Shown here piece after piece: positions 15,344 through 24,902 of a DNA stretch of 64,000 nucleotides. Position 1 is the stretch's first letter. Every line of letters starts with the position of its first letter. The position numbers and the translations under genes were made by a program. Below the pieces are notes generated by a model. It was given only the letters and a program-made list of their open reading frames with translations, had not been told where the DNA came from and made no database searches. The DNA is taken from the NCBI RefSeq assembly GCF_000426765.1, contig NZ_AUFZ01000005.1:25737-89736 (forward strand), given 5' to 3'. Origin of the DNA: Vibrio litoralis DSM 17657. GTDB lineage: Bacteria > Pseudomonadota > Gammaproteobacteria > Enterobacterales > Vibrionaceae.

Positions 15344-16335
15344 TGACTACATTCTGGAGTGTTTGGATTACCGTAATTACACTAGGTACAATTTTTGGTA
15401 TTGCGGCCATTTTAATCTGGTGTCTAAAAGATAAAATGGGCGTAGAAGAAGGTGCGGATATGGGGCATGAATACGATGGTATTCGTGAACTTAATAACCC
15501 ACTTCCTAAATGGTGGACCTACTTATTCTTCTCTACATTTTTATTTTCAGCTATTTATCTCGCACTATACCCTGGTTTAGGTAACTTTCCTGGTCTATTA
15601 GGTTGGACAAGTTCTCCTCAACAAGTTAAGTCTGTCGAAGAAATGAATGCTGCAATTAAAAATGCTCAAGAAAATAAACAATTGGATGAGTATTCCAAAG
15701 AGTTAGATGATGCCGATAAATTTTACGGTGAGTCGTTTAAGCGCTTAGCTTATAACTCTGAAGGTACCGCATACCGTACATTACCTGAAATTGCTGCAGA
15801 TCCAGATGCCTTACGTGTAGGACAGAACTTGTTTTTACAAAACTGTTCTCAGTGTCATGGCTCTGATGCGCGTGGTTTCAAAGGTTTCCCTAACTTAACC
15901 GATGATGCTTGGTTATACGGTGGTGAACCTGAAGCTATCTTGACCACTATTCGTCATGGCCGTGTAGGTGCGATGCCTGCATGGGGAGAAACATTTGGCG
16001 ATGATGGTGTACGTGAAGTGGTAAGTTATGTCTTGAGCTTATCAGGACGTAAAGTTAACTCACGTGAAGCGGCGGCTGGTAAAGTGCGCTTTGCGGCGTG
16101 TGCGGCTTGTCATGGTACCGATGGTAAAGGTAACCCAGCATTTGGTGCACCAGATCTAACGGATAAAGATTGGTTATTTGGCGATTCTCGCGCTGATGTG
16201 ACTGAATCTGTTGAGTATGGTCGTCAAGGTGTGATGCCTGCTTGGAGCAATATCTTAGGTGATGATAAAGTTCACCTTGTTGGTGCTTATGTCTGGAGTT
16301 TGAGTAACCAACCTCAGCCAGCATCTGCCCAATAA
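15343..16335 (+). CDS. ccoP: Cytochrome c oxidase cbb3-type subunit III
   Basis: This 330-residue dihaem cytochrome c is the entry point for electrons. It has two N-terminal membrane helices (ITLGTIFGIAAILIW and YLFFSTFLFSAIYLALY), then two cytochrome domains with CSQCH near residue 168 and CAACH near 253. Each has a downstream Met in a GAMPAWG or GVMPAWS context. Translational overlap with ccoQ and the terminator just after it mark the end of the ccoNOQP transcript. Confidence 0.95.
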   Translation: MTTFWSVWITVITLGTIFGIAAILIWCLKDKMGVEEGADMGHEYDGIRELNNPLPKWWTYLFFSTFLFSAIYLALYPGLGNFPGLLGWTSSPQQVKSVEEMNAAIKNAQENKQLDEYSKELDDADKFYGESFKRLAYNSEGTAYRTLPEIAADPDALRVGQNLFLQNCSQCHGSDARGFKGFPNLTDDAWLYGGEPEAILTTIRHGRVGAMPAWGETFGDDGVREVVSYVLSLSGRKVNSREAAAGKVRFAACAACHGTDGKGNPAFGAPDLTDKDWLFGDSRADVTESVEYGRQGVMPAWSNILGDDKVHLVGAYVWSLSNQPQPASAQ

Positions 16336-16350
16336 TACATTAAGTGGTTT

Positions 16351-16377
16351 AACAGCCCCGCTCTGGGGCTGTTTTTT
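16351..16377 (+). terminator. Intrinsic terminator of ccoNOQP
   Basis: AACAGCCCC/GGGGCTGTT has a 5-nt loop followed by a T run, and starts 15 bases after the ccoP stop. Confidence 0.93.
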
Positions 16378-16411
16378 CTTGTATCTATTTCGTTTTATTT
16401 GTGAGCACACT

Positions 16412-16891
16412 ATGCAACAGCCCTGGTATAAACAATTCTGGCCTTGGTTTCTAATTTTCCTTCCTATGTGCGCAGTCACCGGTGGTTTCATTACCCTTGG
16501 TCTATTTACGAAAAATAGTGTCGATTTGGTTTCTGAAAATTACTATAAAGAAGGCAAAGGGATTAATGTCGATCTGACTAGAATACATGTCGCAAAAGGC
16601 TTCAAACTTAATGCTAGTGTTGTTTCAACTCCTAGAGGCGTAAGTTTTAAGTTAGACAAAGGTAAGCTCGAGCTTTACCCTGCTTTAAAAGTCTCATTTA
16701 CTCACCGAACCTTACCTGATCGTGATTTCGAACGTACTCTTAGCTCTGATGCTAATGGCAATTATCGACTTAGTTTAGATACGCCGTTACAAGGCCCTTG
16801 GTTCATTAAACTAGAGCCACATAACAAAGAATGGATTATCCAAGGGAAAGTCGCGTTTCCTAGCAAAACACCAACCGTTTTACTTGATTAA
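16412..16891 (+). CDS. fixH: FixH-family cbb3 oxidase assembly protein
   Basis: This 159-residue protein has an N-terminal membrane helix (FLIFLPMCAVTGGFITLGLF), then the family-typical DLVSENYYKEGKGIN, and a periplasmic beta domain. It assists maturation of the cbb3 oxidase, probably in copper handling with CcoI. The start is the ATG at 16412; the frame is open further to a TTG at 16379 inside the terminator. ccoI begins 9 bases after its stop. Confidence 0.85.
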   Translation: MQQPWYKQFWPWFLIFLPMCAVTGGFITLGLFTKNSVDLVSENYYKEGKGINVDLTRIHVAKGFKLNASVVSTPRGVSFKLDKGKLELYPALKVSFTHRTLPDRDFERTLSSDANGNYRLSLDTPLQGPWFIKLEPHNKEWIIQGKVAFPSKTPTVLLD

Positions 16892-16900
16892 GGCGTAAAA

Positions 16901-19291
16901 ATGTCTGCTCGTTCGACGCATCAAGTGTGTTATCACTGTAATGATGATGTACCTGCTAATACTAACTGTAACGTTGAAATACTTGGGCAGATTCGCCCTA
17001 TGTGCTGCCCTGGTTGCCAATCAGTTGCACAAACTATCGTAGAAAGTGGTTTAGTTTCTTATTATCAATATCGCACCACTTCTGCTGAAAAAGTTGAGCT
17101 GGTTCCTGAGCAGCTGCAAAAGCTCATTCATTACGATAATGAAGATGTTCAGAAAGAGTTTGTGCGACACACTGAAGATATGTCAGAAGTTACCTTGTCA
17201 CTTGATGGTGTGTCTTGTGCTGCTTGCGCATGGCTTATCGAAAAGCAGTTAATGGCCTACTCCGGTGTTATTTTAATTCGTGTGAACATCACTACCAACC
17301 GAGCCATATTACGTTGGGATGACTCTAAGATTCATTTAAGTGAGCTATTAAAAAATATCCATCAATTAGGATATAAAGCTGCACCGTTTGAGCCTAATCA
17401 GCATGAAGAAAGCTACCATCAAATGATGAAGCAATACCTTTATCGCTTGGGGGTTGCAGGCTTAGCAACAATGCAAGTTATGATGCTTGCTATTGCACTT
17501 TATTTTGAAGTGTTCTCTGATCTCGATAGTGAGTTTAAACAGTTTTTAAGAGTGGTCAGTTTGATCTTCGCAACACCTGTACTGCTCTATTCTGCTCAGC
17601 CTTTCTATATTAATGCTTGGCGTAGTTTAAAGGCCAAGACGCTAGGTATGGATGTTCCCGTATCTATCGCACTTATCTTTGCTTATATCTCAAGCTTATG
17701 GGCCACCGTGGCGGGCAAAGGTGAAGTGTTTTTCGAATCAATTTCCATGTTCACCTTCTTTTTATTAGTAGGTCGTTTCTTAGAAATGCGAGCACGCCGT
17801 AAAGCAGCCACCGCCAGCGCAAATTTATTGAAACTAGTGCCAGCAATGGCAAGGAAGTTAGATGGAAGTCAGATCCCAGTCCGAAGCTTAGCGATTGGCG
17901 ATGTAATTCGAGTGTTACCCGGAGAGCATATTCCTGCCGATGGACAGATTGTAGTTGGTACCACACAAGTCGATGAGTCCATGCTCACGGGTGAATCGAT
18001 CCCCGTTTTAAAACAGCACCATGATTTTGTTTATGCCGGCACTATGAATGTTGGCGAATCTTTTAAGTTGGAAGTCACTTGCCACAAAGCCGATTCTGTT
18101 ATTTCCAATATTGTAAGGTTGCAAGATGAGGCCCAGTTATCAAAGCCTAAAATCGCAGAAATTGCCGATCATGTTGCTAAGTATTTTGTTGCGGTCATTC
18201 TTGTCATTGCTGGTGCTACTTGGTTTTATTGGTATCAACACCGACCAGATGAAGCATTTTGGATTATGTTGTCGGTACTCGTGGCAACCTGTCCATGCGC
18301 TTTATCTCTTGCGACCCCAACAGCTGTGACATGCTCAACTTCAAAGCTGGGAAGCCTTGGTATTTTATTGCGTAAAGGTCATGTATTTGAAACCTTATGC
18401 CGAGTAGATCATATCGTATTGGATAAAACCGGCACCCTGACGGAAGGTAATATTGAGATTAGTGATACGGAGCTTTTAGATAGTCAGTATACGAACTATC
18501 AAGTACTCGCGATTGCTGCTGCGTTAGAGCAACATGCTAACCACCCAATCTCAAAGGCATTCCAGAAATATTCATCCGAAGAAGTCACGATAGAAAATGT
18601 CTCTAACGTTATTGGCTCTGGTGTGTCAGGACAGTATTTAAATGATGTTTGGCATATTGGAACTTTACCTTTTGCCTTAAATACAGATGGACGAGAGTTA
18701 GAGCAGTCACAAGCGTCTTCGGTTTATTTATCTTGTAATCACCGTTTAGTTGCACGTTTTGAGTATACCGACCCTATACGTAAAGAAAGCCTCAGTTTTG
18801 TGAAGCAATTACAAAATGCCAATATCGACATCACGCTACTGACGGGAGACTCAAAGTTAAATACTCAAAAAGTCGCTTCAGCGTTGGGCATTACCCAATA
18901 TCAATGCTCTGCCAAACCTGAAGACAAATTAGCTTATCTACAGTCTCTTAATGAGAATAGCGTTACCTTAATGATTGGTGATGGTATTAATGATGCTCCA
19001 ACTTTAGCGGGAGCCCACCTTTCCGTTGCCATGGGAAGTGGTTCAGATGTGGCAAAATCGTCTGCGGATATGGTCTTACTTGGCGATAGACTGGATAAAG
19101 TACTTGAAGCTAGAGAGCTTGCCATTCAAACTCGTGGTATTATTCGACAAAATTTAGCTTGGGCACTAGGCTATAATGCCTTAATTCTTCCATTGGCTGT
19201 TATGGGGTTCATTGCTCCTTATTTTGCCGTTATTGGTATGTCCGCAAGTTCTATTATTGTGGTAACCAACTCACTTAGACTGCTGAAGTAA
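16901..19291 (+). CDS. ccoI: Copper-transporting P-type ATPase CcoI/FixI for cbb3 assembly
   Basis: The 796-residue P1B-ATPase starts with a Cys-rich zinc/metal-binding segment (CYHCNDD, CCPGCQ). A heavy-metal-associated domain follows with GVSCAACAW near residue 105. It has eight membrane helices, the TGES actuator loop, the CPC motif in ATCPCALSLATP, phosphorylation site DKTGTLTEG and hinge GDGINDAPTL. It exports copper to the periplasmic side for CcoN. It is co-transcribed with fixH, ccoS and the SafE-like gene. Confidence 0.93.
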   Translation: MSARSTHQVCYHCNDDVPANTNCNVEILGQIRPMCCPGCQSVAQTIVESGLVSYYQYRTTSAEKVELVPEQLQKLIHYDNEDVQKEFVRHTEDMSEVTLSLDGVSCAACAWLIEKQLMAYSGVILIRVNITTNRAILRWDDSKIHLSELLKNIHQLGYKAAPFEPNQHEESYHQMMKQYLYRLGVAGLATMQVMMLAIALYFEVFSDLDSEFKQFLRVVSLIFATPVLLYSAQPFYINAWRSLKAKTLGMDVPVSIALIFAYISSLWATVAGKGEVFFESISMFTFFLLVGRFLEMRARRKAATASANLLKLVPAMARKLDGSQIPVRSLAIGDVIRVLPGEHIPADGQIVVGTTQVDESMLTGESIPVLKQHHDFVYAGTMNVGESFKLEVTCHKADSVISNIVRLQDEAQLSKPKIAEIADHVAKYFVAVILVIAGATWFYWYQHRPDEAFWIMLSVLVATCPCALSLATPTAVTCSTSKLGSLGILLRKGHVFETLCRVDHIVLDKTGTLTEGNIEISDTELLDSQYTNYQVLAIAAALEQHANHPISKAFQKYSSEEVTIENVSNVIGSGVSGQYLNDVWHIGTLPFALNTDGRELEQSQASSVYLSCNHRLVARFEYTDPIRKESLSFVKQLQNANIDITLLTGDSKLNTQKVASALGITQYQCSAKPEDKLAYLQSLNENSVTLMIGDGINDAPTLAGAHLSVAMGSGSDVAKSSADMVLLGDRLDKVLEARELAIQTRGIIRQNLAWALGYNALILPLAVMGFIAPYFAVIGMSASSIIVVTNSLRLLK

Positions 19292-19303
19292 TAAGGTTCT
19301 GAA

Positions 19304-19489
19304 ATGGCCAGTTTGTATTTGTTAATTCCTATCGCCATCATATTTGTCTGTATCGCCGTTGCTTTATTTATGTGGGCAGTAAAATCGGATCAATTTGATG
19401 ATCTCGATCGCCAAGGTCATAGCATTTTGTTCGATGACAATGATGAGGTAAAAGCGGAACTCGCAGAGAAAAAAGATAAAGCACAATGA
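19304..19489 (+). CDS. ccoS: cbb3-type cytochrome oxidase assembly protein CcoS
   Basis: This 61-residue protein has one membrane helix (IPIAIIFVCIAVALFMWAV), then KSDQFDDLDRQGHSILFDD, the signature of CcoS, and a charged tail. It is required for haem and copper insertion into the oxidase. Its stop overlaps the next start (ATGA). Confidence 0.92.
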   Translation: MASLYLLIPIAIIFVCIAVALFMWAVKSDQFDDLDRQGHSILFDDNDEVKAELAEKKDKAQ

Positions 19490-20157
19490 ATACAGATTGG
19501 GTAGCAGCGTTTCTAATCGGCTTATTAGGCGCCGGTCACTGTATGGGTATGTGTGGTGGTATCGCTTCTTTAATGAACCTAGGGAAAGTTTCAACTAAAA
19601 GACAATGGTTGAATCCCCTTTTTTATAATATTGGCCGTTTATCTAGTTATGCTCTAATTGGAGCAATAATAGGCGGCTCCATTTCAACTATTTCGTCCTA
19701 CTCTGGAATTAACTCTCCACTCAATTGGTTACGCCTTTTATCTGCTGTATTTATGCTACTACTGGCTTTATATATAGGACAATGGTGGAATGGCCTGATA
19801 TGGATAGAAAAACTAGGTCAAAGCCTTTGGAAGCACATCGCGCCATTCGGTCAAAAGCTACTTCCTATTAAGCGCCCTATCTATGCGATTCCATTTGGTT
19901 TCATTTGGGGATGGCTTCCATGTGGCTTAGTCTATTCTATGTTGACTTGGGCGGCAGCGGCTGGAAATTCGATTAATGGCGCTTTGATCATGCTGGCATT
20001 CGGCTTGGGTACCTTGCCATTGATGCTAGCGGTTGGCGTGAGTGCGACTCAGTTTAATCAATTGGTGAAATCCTTACTCTTTAGACGCCTTGGCGCCTTT
20101 ATTTTATTGGCCTACGCTTTATTTCAGTTGTATCAAGGGGTTGTCCGTTTACTGTAA
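19486..20157 (+). CDS. SafE/TauE-like membrane protein, probable copper importer for cbb3 assembly
   Basis: This 223-residue protein has six or so membrane helices and the GAGHCMGMCGGI motif with conserved Cys/His, typical of the heavy-metal transporter-like family found behind ccoS. A second PCGLVYSML segment carries another Cys. It probably moves copper or assists cytochrome maturation. Translational overlap with ccoS supports a shared role. Confidence 0.82.
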   Translation: MNTDWVAAFLIGLLGAGHCMGMCGGIASLMNLGKVSTKRQWLNPLFYNIGRLSSYALIGAIIGGSISTISSYSGINSPLNWLRLLSAVFMLLLALYIGQWWNGLIWIEKLGQSLWKHIAPFGQKLLPIKRPIYAIPFGFIWGWLPCGLVYSMLTWAAAAGNSINGALIMLAFGLGTLPLMLAVGVSATQFNQLVKSLLFRRLGAFILLAYALFQLYQGVVRLL

Positions 20158-20216
20158 TATAACGGTTACATCCGATGATTTTCTACTGTCCTTTAGTGGT
20201 ATGAGGTGCTAAAATA

Positions 20217-20230
20217 TTGATGTATATCAA
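20217..20230 (+). promoter_or_regulatory. Perfect FNR box upstream of fnr
   Basis: TTGATGTATATCAA matches the FNR consensus TTGAT-N4-ATCAA at all ten positions. It ends 20 bases before the fnr ATG, so it probably overlaps the start of transcription and mediates autorepression. Confidence 0.85.
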
Positions 20231-20250
20231 TTTAAACTGCTCGGTATTTT

Positions 20251-20997
20251 ATGATTTCAGATAACGCAAAAACGAAACGAGTCCAATCAGGTGGCTGTGC
20301 CATTCATTGTCAGGACTGCAGTATCAGTCAATTATGTATTCCGTTTTCATTAAATGAAACGGAGCTGGATCAACTTGATGAAATTATCGAGCGTAAAAAA
20401 CCGGTCCAAAAAGGACAAGAAATTTTCAAAGCAGGTGATGAATTAAAATCACTTTATGCGATTCGTTCAGGTACAATAAAAAGTTACACCATCACAGAAC
20501 AAGGCGATGAACAAATCACCGCGTTCCATCTTGCTGGTGACTTAGTTGGCTTTGACGCAATTAATAACAATGCTCACCCTAGTTTTGCGCAGGCGTTAGA
20601 AACTTCAATGATCTGTGAAATACCTTATGAAACTTTGGACGATCTTTCTGGTCAAATGCCAAAATTACGTCAGCAAATCATGCGTTTAATGAGCAATGAA
20701 ATCAAAGGCGACCAAGATATGATCTTGCTGTTGTCTAAGAAGAATGCTGAAGAACGTTTAGCTGCATTCCTATATAGCTTATCGACTCGATTCTCACAAC
20801 GTGGCTTCTCCCCTCGTGAATTCCGATTAACCATGACTCGTGGAGATATTGGTAATTACCTAGGGTTAACGGTTGAAACCATCAGTCGCCTACTCGGCCG
20901 TTTCCAGAAAAGTGATATCCTGAGCGTTAAAGGTAAGTACATTACGATCATCGACCATGATGCATTACAAAAACTTGCCGGTTTTTCTGAAGAATAG
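20251..20997 (+). CDS. fnr: Oxygen-sensing global regulator FNR
   Basis: This 248-residue CRP/FNR protein carries the cluster ligands Cys20, Cys23, Cys29 and Cys122, at exactly the E. coli positions, in [16 protein letters not shown] and MICEIPYE. The cyclic-nucleotide-like sensor domain is followed by a DNA-recognition helix in [17 protein letters not shown] (contacts E, S, R). With low oxygen its [4Fe-4S] cluster supports dimerisation and binding to TTGAT-N4-ATCAA. A perfect such site precedes the gene. The position behind the cco genes is typical of Vibrio. Confidence 0.96.
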   Translation: MISDNAKTKRVQSGGCAIHCQDCSISQLCIPFSLNETELDQLDEIIERKKPVQKGQEIFKAGDELKSLYAIRSGTIKSYTITEQGDEQITAFHLAGDLVGFDAINNNAHPSFAQALETSMICEIPYETLDDLSGQMPKLRQQIMRLMSNEIKGDQDMILLLSKKNAEERLAAFLYSLSTRFSQRGFSPREFRLTMTRGDIGNYLGLTVETISRLLGRFQKSDILSVKGKYITIIDHDALQKLAGFSEE

Positions 20998-21021
20998 AAA
21001 TTAGATATATAAACAATGATT

Positions 21022-21055
21022 AAGCCGCTAAGTTTTCATACTTAGCGGCTTTTTT
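21022..21055 (+). terminator. Intrinsic terminator of fnr
   Basis: AAGCCGCTAAG/CTTAGCGGCTT has an 8-nt loop and a T run, 24 bases past the stop. Confidence 0.93.
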
Positions 21056-21170
21056 CTTTCCAAAATCAAGGTTATGTCACTAATAATTATCTGCAAATTC
21101 AGCTAAAGTTAAACCAGTACCAACGGATTTCTTTTGCTGAAAGAATCAAAATCTAGGCATGTTGTACCCT

Positions 21171-21179
21171 TGGTATACT
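21171..21179 (+). promoter_or_regulatory. Possible extended -10 promoter of uspE
   Basis: TGG-TATACT fits an extended -10 element, about 47 bases before the uspE start. I see no strong -35, as expected for this promoter type. Confidence 0.4.
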
Positions 21180-21225
21180 TTGATCTGTTGTTAGGTCATA
21201 TGAGTTAAGGAAGGGAGAGCTTATT

Positions 21226-22167
21226 ATGAATTCATACAAAAACATTTTGGTGGTGGCTGATGTTAATAATGTTGAACAATCAGCATTAGCGCGTGCATTT
21301 CAGATTGTGCGAGATCTACCGAACCCCGCTCCAATTACTTTTTTTCTATCTATTTATGATTTTTCATACGATATGACATCCATGTTGTCTTCTGAAGAGC
21401 GCGATGCAATGAGACGTGGTGTTATTCAACAACGTGAAGGTTGGATGAAAGAAGTTGCCCAACCTTATTTGAAAGATGGTGTGGAATTTAACGTTAAAGT
21501 TGTTTGGCACCATCGTCCATATGAAGCCATTATTGGTGAAGTGTTCTCTGGTAGTCATGATATCGTCTTAAAAGCGACTCGTCAGCATGATGCTCTTGAG
21601 TCCGTGTTCTTTACACCAACAGATTGGCATTTATTGCGTAAGTGCCCATGTCCTGTATTACTTGTTAAAAACCACGATTGGCCGGTTAATGGAAATATCA
21701 TTGCATCGGTTCATGTGGGTTCGGAAAACACCACCCACATTGCGCTTAATGAAAGCATGGTAGAGCAAGGTTTAAAATTTTCGAAACAACTGAATGCCGA
21801 ACTATTTCTTGTTAACTCCTACCCCGTGACACCAGCGAATATTACGGTAGAGCTACCGGAGTTTGATCCGACTTCCTATACTGACGCTGTTCGTGGTTTT
21901 CACTTAACGGCGATGAAGGCACTACGTCAAAAGTATGGTATTGATGAAGAGCACACTAGAGTCAATGAAGGCTTGCCAGAAGATGTCATTCCAAAAGCTG
22001 CCAAAGAACTTGATGTTGGTTTAGTGATTTTAGGAACCACGGGTAGAACCGGTCTGTCTGCTGTGTTTATTGGTAATACAGCAGAGAATGTCATTGATAA
22101 GATAAACTGTGATGTTTTGGCACTGAAACCAGAAGGCTTTATTAGCCCACTCGATCCCAATTCATAG
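21226..22167 (+). CDS. uspE: Universal stress protein E
   Basis: This 313-residue protein has two tandem Usp domains. The first (about 1-150) begins MNSYKNILVVADVNN and the second ends with the nucleotide-loop-like VILGTTGRTGLSAVFIGNTA. UspE proteins of this tandem type act in stress survival, and the gene commonly follows fnr in gammaproteobacteria. AAGGGAGAG precedes the ATG. Confidence 0.92.
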   Translation: MNSYKNILVVADVNNVEQSALARAFQIVRDLPNPAPITFFLSIYDFSYDMTSMLSSEERDAMRRGVIQQREGWMKEVAQPYLKDGVEFNVKVVWHHRPYEAIIGEVFSGSHDIVLKATRQHDALESVFFTPTDWHLLRKCPCPVLLVKNHDWPVNGNIIASVHVGSENTTHIALNESMVEQGLKFSKQLNAELFLVNSYPVTPANITVELPEFDPTSYTDAVRGFHLTAMKALRQKYGIDEEHTRVNEGLPEDVIPKAAKELDVGLVILGTTGRTGLSAVFIGNTAENVIDKINCDVLALKPEGFISPLDPNS

Positions 22168-22202
22168 TTAATAGTAGGCTATTAAATTGGATATCAAACG
22201 GC

Positions 22203-22232
22203 AAGAGCAACCCTTTCGAGTGTTGCTCTTTT
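22203..22232 (+). terminator. Intrinsic terminator of uspE
   Basis: AAGAGCAAC/GTTGCTCTT has a 10-nt loop and a short T run, 35 bases after the stop. Confidence 0.8.
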
Positions 22233-22401
22233 GTCATTTGTGAGTATTATACTGCCTTTATTTATGCAGCACCTATAACCTTTAAAAAACGCTATGATTT
22301 TTGAAGATCTCAACGATCTTTAAAAGCTCCATAATTTTAAAAACTATAGGTACTTGGCAACACCGTCAAGCATAGCTTGAGATCAGTAAAGGCAAATCAC
22401 C

Positions 22402-23355
22402 ATGAATTCAGATCAAAATACTGTTGAAGAACTTGAGCAAGCAGCAAAGAAGCAAGCTGAGCAGTATAATTTCAATAAGTTACAGAAGCGTATTCGTCGT
22501 AATACAGGTCAAGCTATTGCTGACTTTAATATGATTGAAGATGGTGATCGTATCATGGTGTGTCTCTCTGGCGGTAAAGACAGCTTTACCATGTTAGAGA
22601 TTTTGATGAGCCTACAAAAAAGTGCACCCGTTAATTTTGAGCTCGTAGCAGTCAATTTAGACCAAAAGCAGCCAGGTTTTCCTGCTCATATATTACCGGC
22701 CTATCTTGAGTCATTAGGTATCGAATATAAGATTGTTGAAGAAGATACTTACTCAATCGTTCAAGATAAGATCCCTGAAGGTAAGACGACCTGCTCTCTT
22801 TGTTCTCGTTTACGTCGTGGTATTTTATACCGCACCGCTAATGAAATTGGTGCAACCAAAATTGCATTGGGTCATCACCGTGATGATATTTTGGAAACGT
22901 TATTTTTAAATATGTTTCATGGCGGAAAAATGAAAGCAATGCCACCTAAATTGGTATCGGATAATGGTGAACATGTAGTGATTCGCCCTCTTGCTTACTG
23001 CCGCGAAAAAGACATCATTAAGTTCTCTGCAATACGTGACTACCCAATTATTCCTTGTAACCTATGTGGCTCGCAACCTAACTTGCAGCGCCAAAACATT
23101 AAGCAAATGCTTAACGAATGGGATAAGCGTTTTCCAGGCCGTATTGAGACAATGTTCAAAGCTGTACAAAACGTGGTACCTAGCCATTTGGCCGATCACA
23201 ATTTATTTGATTTTAAATCGATTGATCGTGATTCAGGCGTAATCAATGGTGGTGATATTGGTTTTGATAAAGAAGCATTACCTGAAAGTTCAGTAGTGTC
23301 AGAAGATGCTGTCGAGTTTGATCCTAGTTTACAGCTTGATGTAACGAATATTTAA
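22402..23355 (+). CDS. ttcA: tRNA 2-thiocytidine(32) synthetase TtcA
   Basis: This 317-residue protein uses a P-loop ([11 protein letters not shown]) to adenylate C32 of certain tRNAs and a [4Fe-4S] cluster to transfer sulfur. The cluster Cys pairs are in [12 protein letters not shown] and [11 protein letters not shown]. Length and motifs are complete. The C-terminal tail is extended and acidic. The fnr-uspE-ttcA order is conserved in Vibrio and fits iron-sulfur dependent low-oxygen physiology. Confidence 0.95.
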   Translation: MNSDQNTVEELEQAAKKQAEQYNFNKLQKRIRRNTGQAIADFNMIEDGDRIMVCLSGGKDSFTMLEILMSLQKSAPVNFELVAVNLDQKQPGFPAHILPAYLESLGIEYKIVEEDTYSIVQDKIPEGKTTCSLCSRLRRGILYRTANEIGATKIALGHHRDDILETLFLNMFHGGKMKAMPPKLVSDNGEHVVIRPLAYCREKDIIKFSAIRDYPIIPCNLCGSQPNLQRQNIKQMLNEWDKRFPGRIETMFKAVQNVVPSHLADHNLFDFKSIDRDSGVINGGDIGFDKEALPESSVVSEDAVEFDPSLQLDVTNI

Positions 23356-23391
23356 TTTCGACCATACTTAGCCTAAGCTGCGGATAACTAG

Positions 23392-23430
23392 AAAAAGAGC
23401 CGAACAATTCGATATTGTTCGGCTCTTTTT
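23392..23430. terminator. Bidirectional terminator between ttcA and the DUF2987-like gene
   Basis: A perfect 17-bp stem AAAAAGAGCCGAACAAT/ATTGTTCGGCTCTTTTT has a 5-nt loop and sits between convergent genes. T-rich ends exist on both strands. Confidence 0.95.
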
Positions 23431-23454
23431 TTATCTTATAAACTATTCTACTAG

Positions 23455-24111
23455 TTACTTTTCAAGTAAAGGCAATGCCCTGAACGTGGCCTGTGGCAGT
23501 AATAACGATTCACCTTTAGAGAGTTCAGTTAAGCTTACTTTGGCTTTTCCGTCATCGATTGGGAACGTATTGCCTTTAGAGGTTTGGATGACGCCTTGTT
23601 TTAGCCCATCAAACTCTAATGTTAGGCCAATCACTTTTGGCGCAAACCAACTTGAAAACATCCCACCTAGGTCATCGAGCATCTTGCTCATTTGAGGAAG
23701 CAGTGTCTCAATATCTTGATAAGAAACCTCTCCGGAAAGTGGCTGCTTAGTCATAACTACCATAGAGAAATCACAGGTCTTACCTTGCTCTGCATTGACA
23801 TAGACTAAAGGGCCAACCTGTCGCAAGTTGTCATCAAGTGGCACGATAAGCTCTTGAGATGGTGGGATCACAAACTCTTCGTAATGTTTGTCTTTTTCCA
23901 TCCAGGCTTTATCAATTTTACATAAACGAGAAGTTTGATGTTCTTGAAAAAAGAATGCGACTTTTACATCGGGATGGCCTTCTTCAAGGTTATTTTTCAT
24001 CTGTGTATAAAGCTTAGAATAATTAAAACGGTACTGCTGAGCATGCGCAGGTAGTGCTAAAATGGAAGCACATAACGCTGCGACCAACCCAATACGACGA
24101 ATGTTAACCAT
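23455..24111 (-). CDS. Periplasmic DUF2987-like protein
   Basis: This 218-residue exported protein has a signal peptide (IRRIGLVAALCASILALPAHA) and mature start QQYRFNYSKLYTQMKNN. It has a Cys pair (RLCKIDKAW and KTCDFSMVV) probably forming a disulfide. The family is common in Vibrio and Shewanella; function is unknown. The start at 24111 overlaps the stop of the glucosaminidase gene (TAATG), so the two are co-translated and may both act on the envelope. Confidence 0.7.
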   Translation of the reverse strand: MVNIRRIGLVAALCASILALPAHAQQYRFNYSKLYTQMKNNLEEGHPDVKVAFFFQEHQTSRLCKIDKAWMEKDKHYEEFVIPPSQELIVPLDDNLRQVGPLVYVNAEQGKTCDFSMVVMTKQPLSGEVSYQDIETLLPQMSKMLDDLGGMFSSWFAPKVIGLTLEFDGLKQGVIQTSKGNTFPIDDGKAKVSLTELSKGESLLLPQATFRALPLLEK

Positions 24112-24902
24112 TATTTGTCCGTCCAAAATTCAGAGTTATGTTTAATCATCGATTGAAGATCATCAACGTAATCTTGTCCACGCTCAGAGTAACTCAGTAA
24201 GCCGTTGGTTAACTCTAATGCCGTTGCTTGAGATTTTAAATCTTGCTCATTAGCGGCTAATTTCGCTCTGATATCACGAAGTTCTTTATAAGCGTTATTA
24301 CGGTTCACATTCATAAAGTACGCGTGAATAGATTGTTGTGGAGAATCAAATTTTGCTACTTCATGAGTTGCCCCTTCAACACGGTGTAAGGGAACTAATC
24401 CACAACCTTCTACATAACACCATTGTCCAAAGAAGTTATTGCCTTCTTTAGCAAACCTTGAAGTACCCCATGCAGATTCATTCGCCGCTTGAGTTAAAAC
24501 TAGTGACTGCGGCAAAACATTAACGCGATTAAGCATTGTATCTAACCATGCTTCGTTAATTCCCGTTTCAGGGATGGCTAATTCATAATCTTCAGCCAAT
24601 TGTTTTGCTTTTGATGGCACTGATGAGAGGTCCCCATCTTCAAATTGTTTTTTTATCTCCAATAGATCATGACGCTCTTCCAGTACACGAGCATTCTCTT
24701 TTGCAATACCAGGACGAAGCGCGTCAAAGAACTTTTGCTTTTTAAGATGAATATCATCAACCGGCATTGGCGCTTTAGGTTTAGTCGCACTCTCTGCTGC
24801 CTGTTCCTTGCTGGTATCAGGTTGTTGATTATAGTGATTTTGAAGATAGTAAACAGCCCAAAACGAAAGGATTGCTAAGGTCATGATGATTTTTTTCTTC
24901 AT
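24111..24902 (-). CDS. Bax-like N-acetylglucosaminidase, membrane anchored
   Basis: This 263-residue protein has an N-terminal anchor (KKIIMTLAILSFWAVYYL), a linker, and a glucosaminidase domain with TQAANESAWGTSRFAKEGNN, where the Glu is the expected catalytic acid. GQWCYVEGC and AHAYF-type segments follow the Bax/flagellar FlgJ-like fold. It should cleave peptidoglycan. It overlaps both neighbours (ATGA upstream, TAATG downstream), forming a tight three-gene operon. Confidence 0.82.
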   Translation of the reverse strand: MKKKIIMTLAILSFWAVYYLQNHYNQQPDTSKEQAAESATKPKAPMPVDDIHLKKQKFFDALRPGIAKENARVLEERHDLLEIKKQFEDGDLSSVPSKAKQLAEDYELAIPETGINEAWLDTMLNRVNVLPQSLVLTQAANESAWGTSRFAKEGNNFFGQWCYVEGCGLVPLHRVEGATHEVAKFDSPQQSIHAYFMNVNRNNAYKELRDIRAKLAANEQDLKSQATALELTNGLLSYSERGQDYVDDLQSMIKHNSEFWTDK

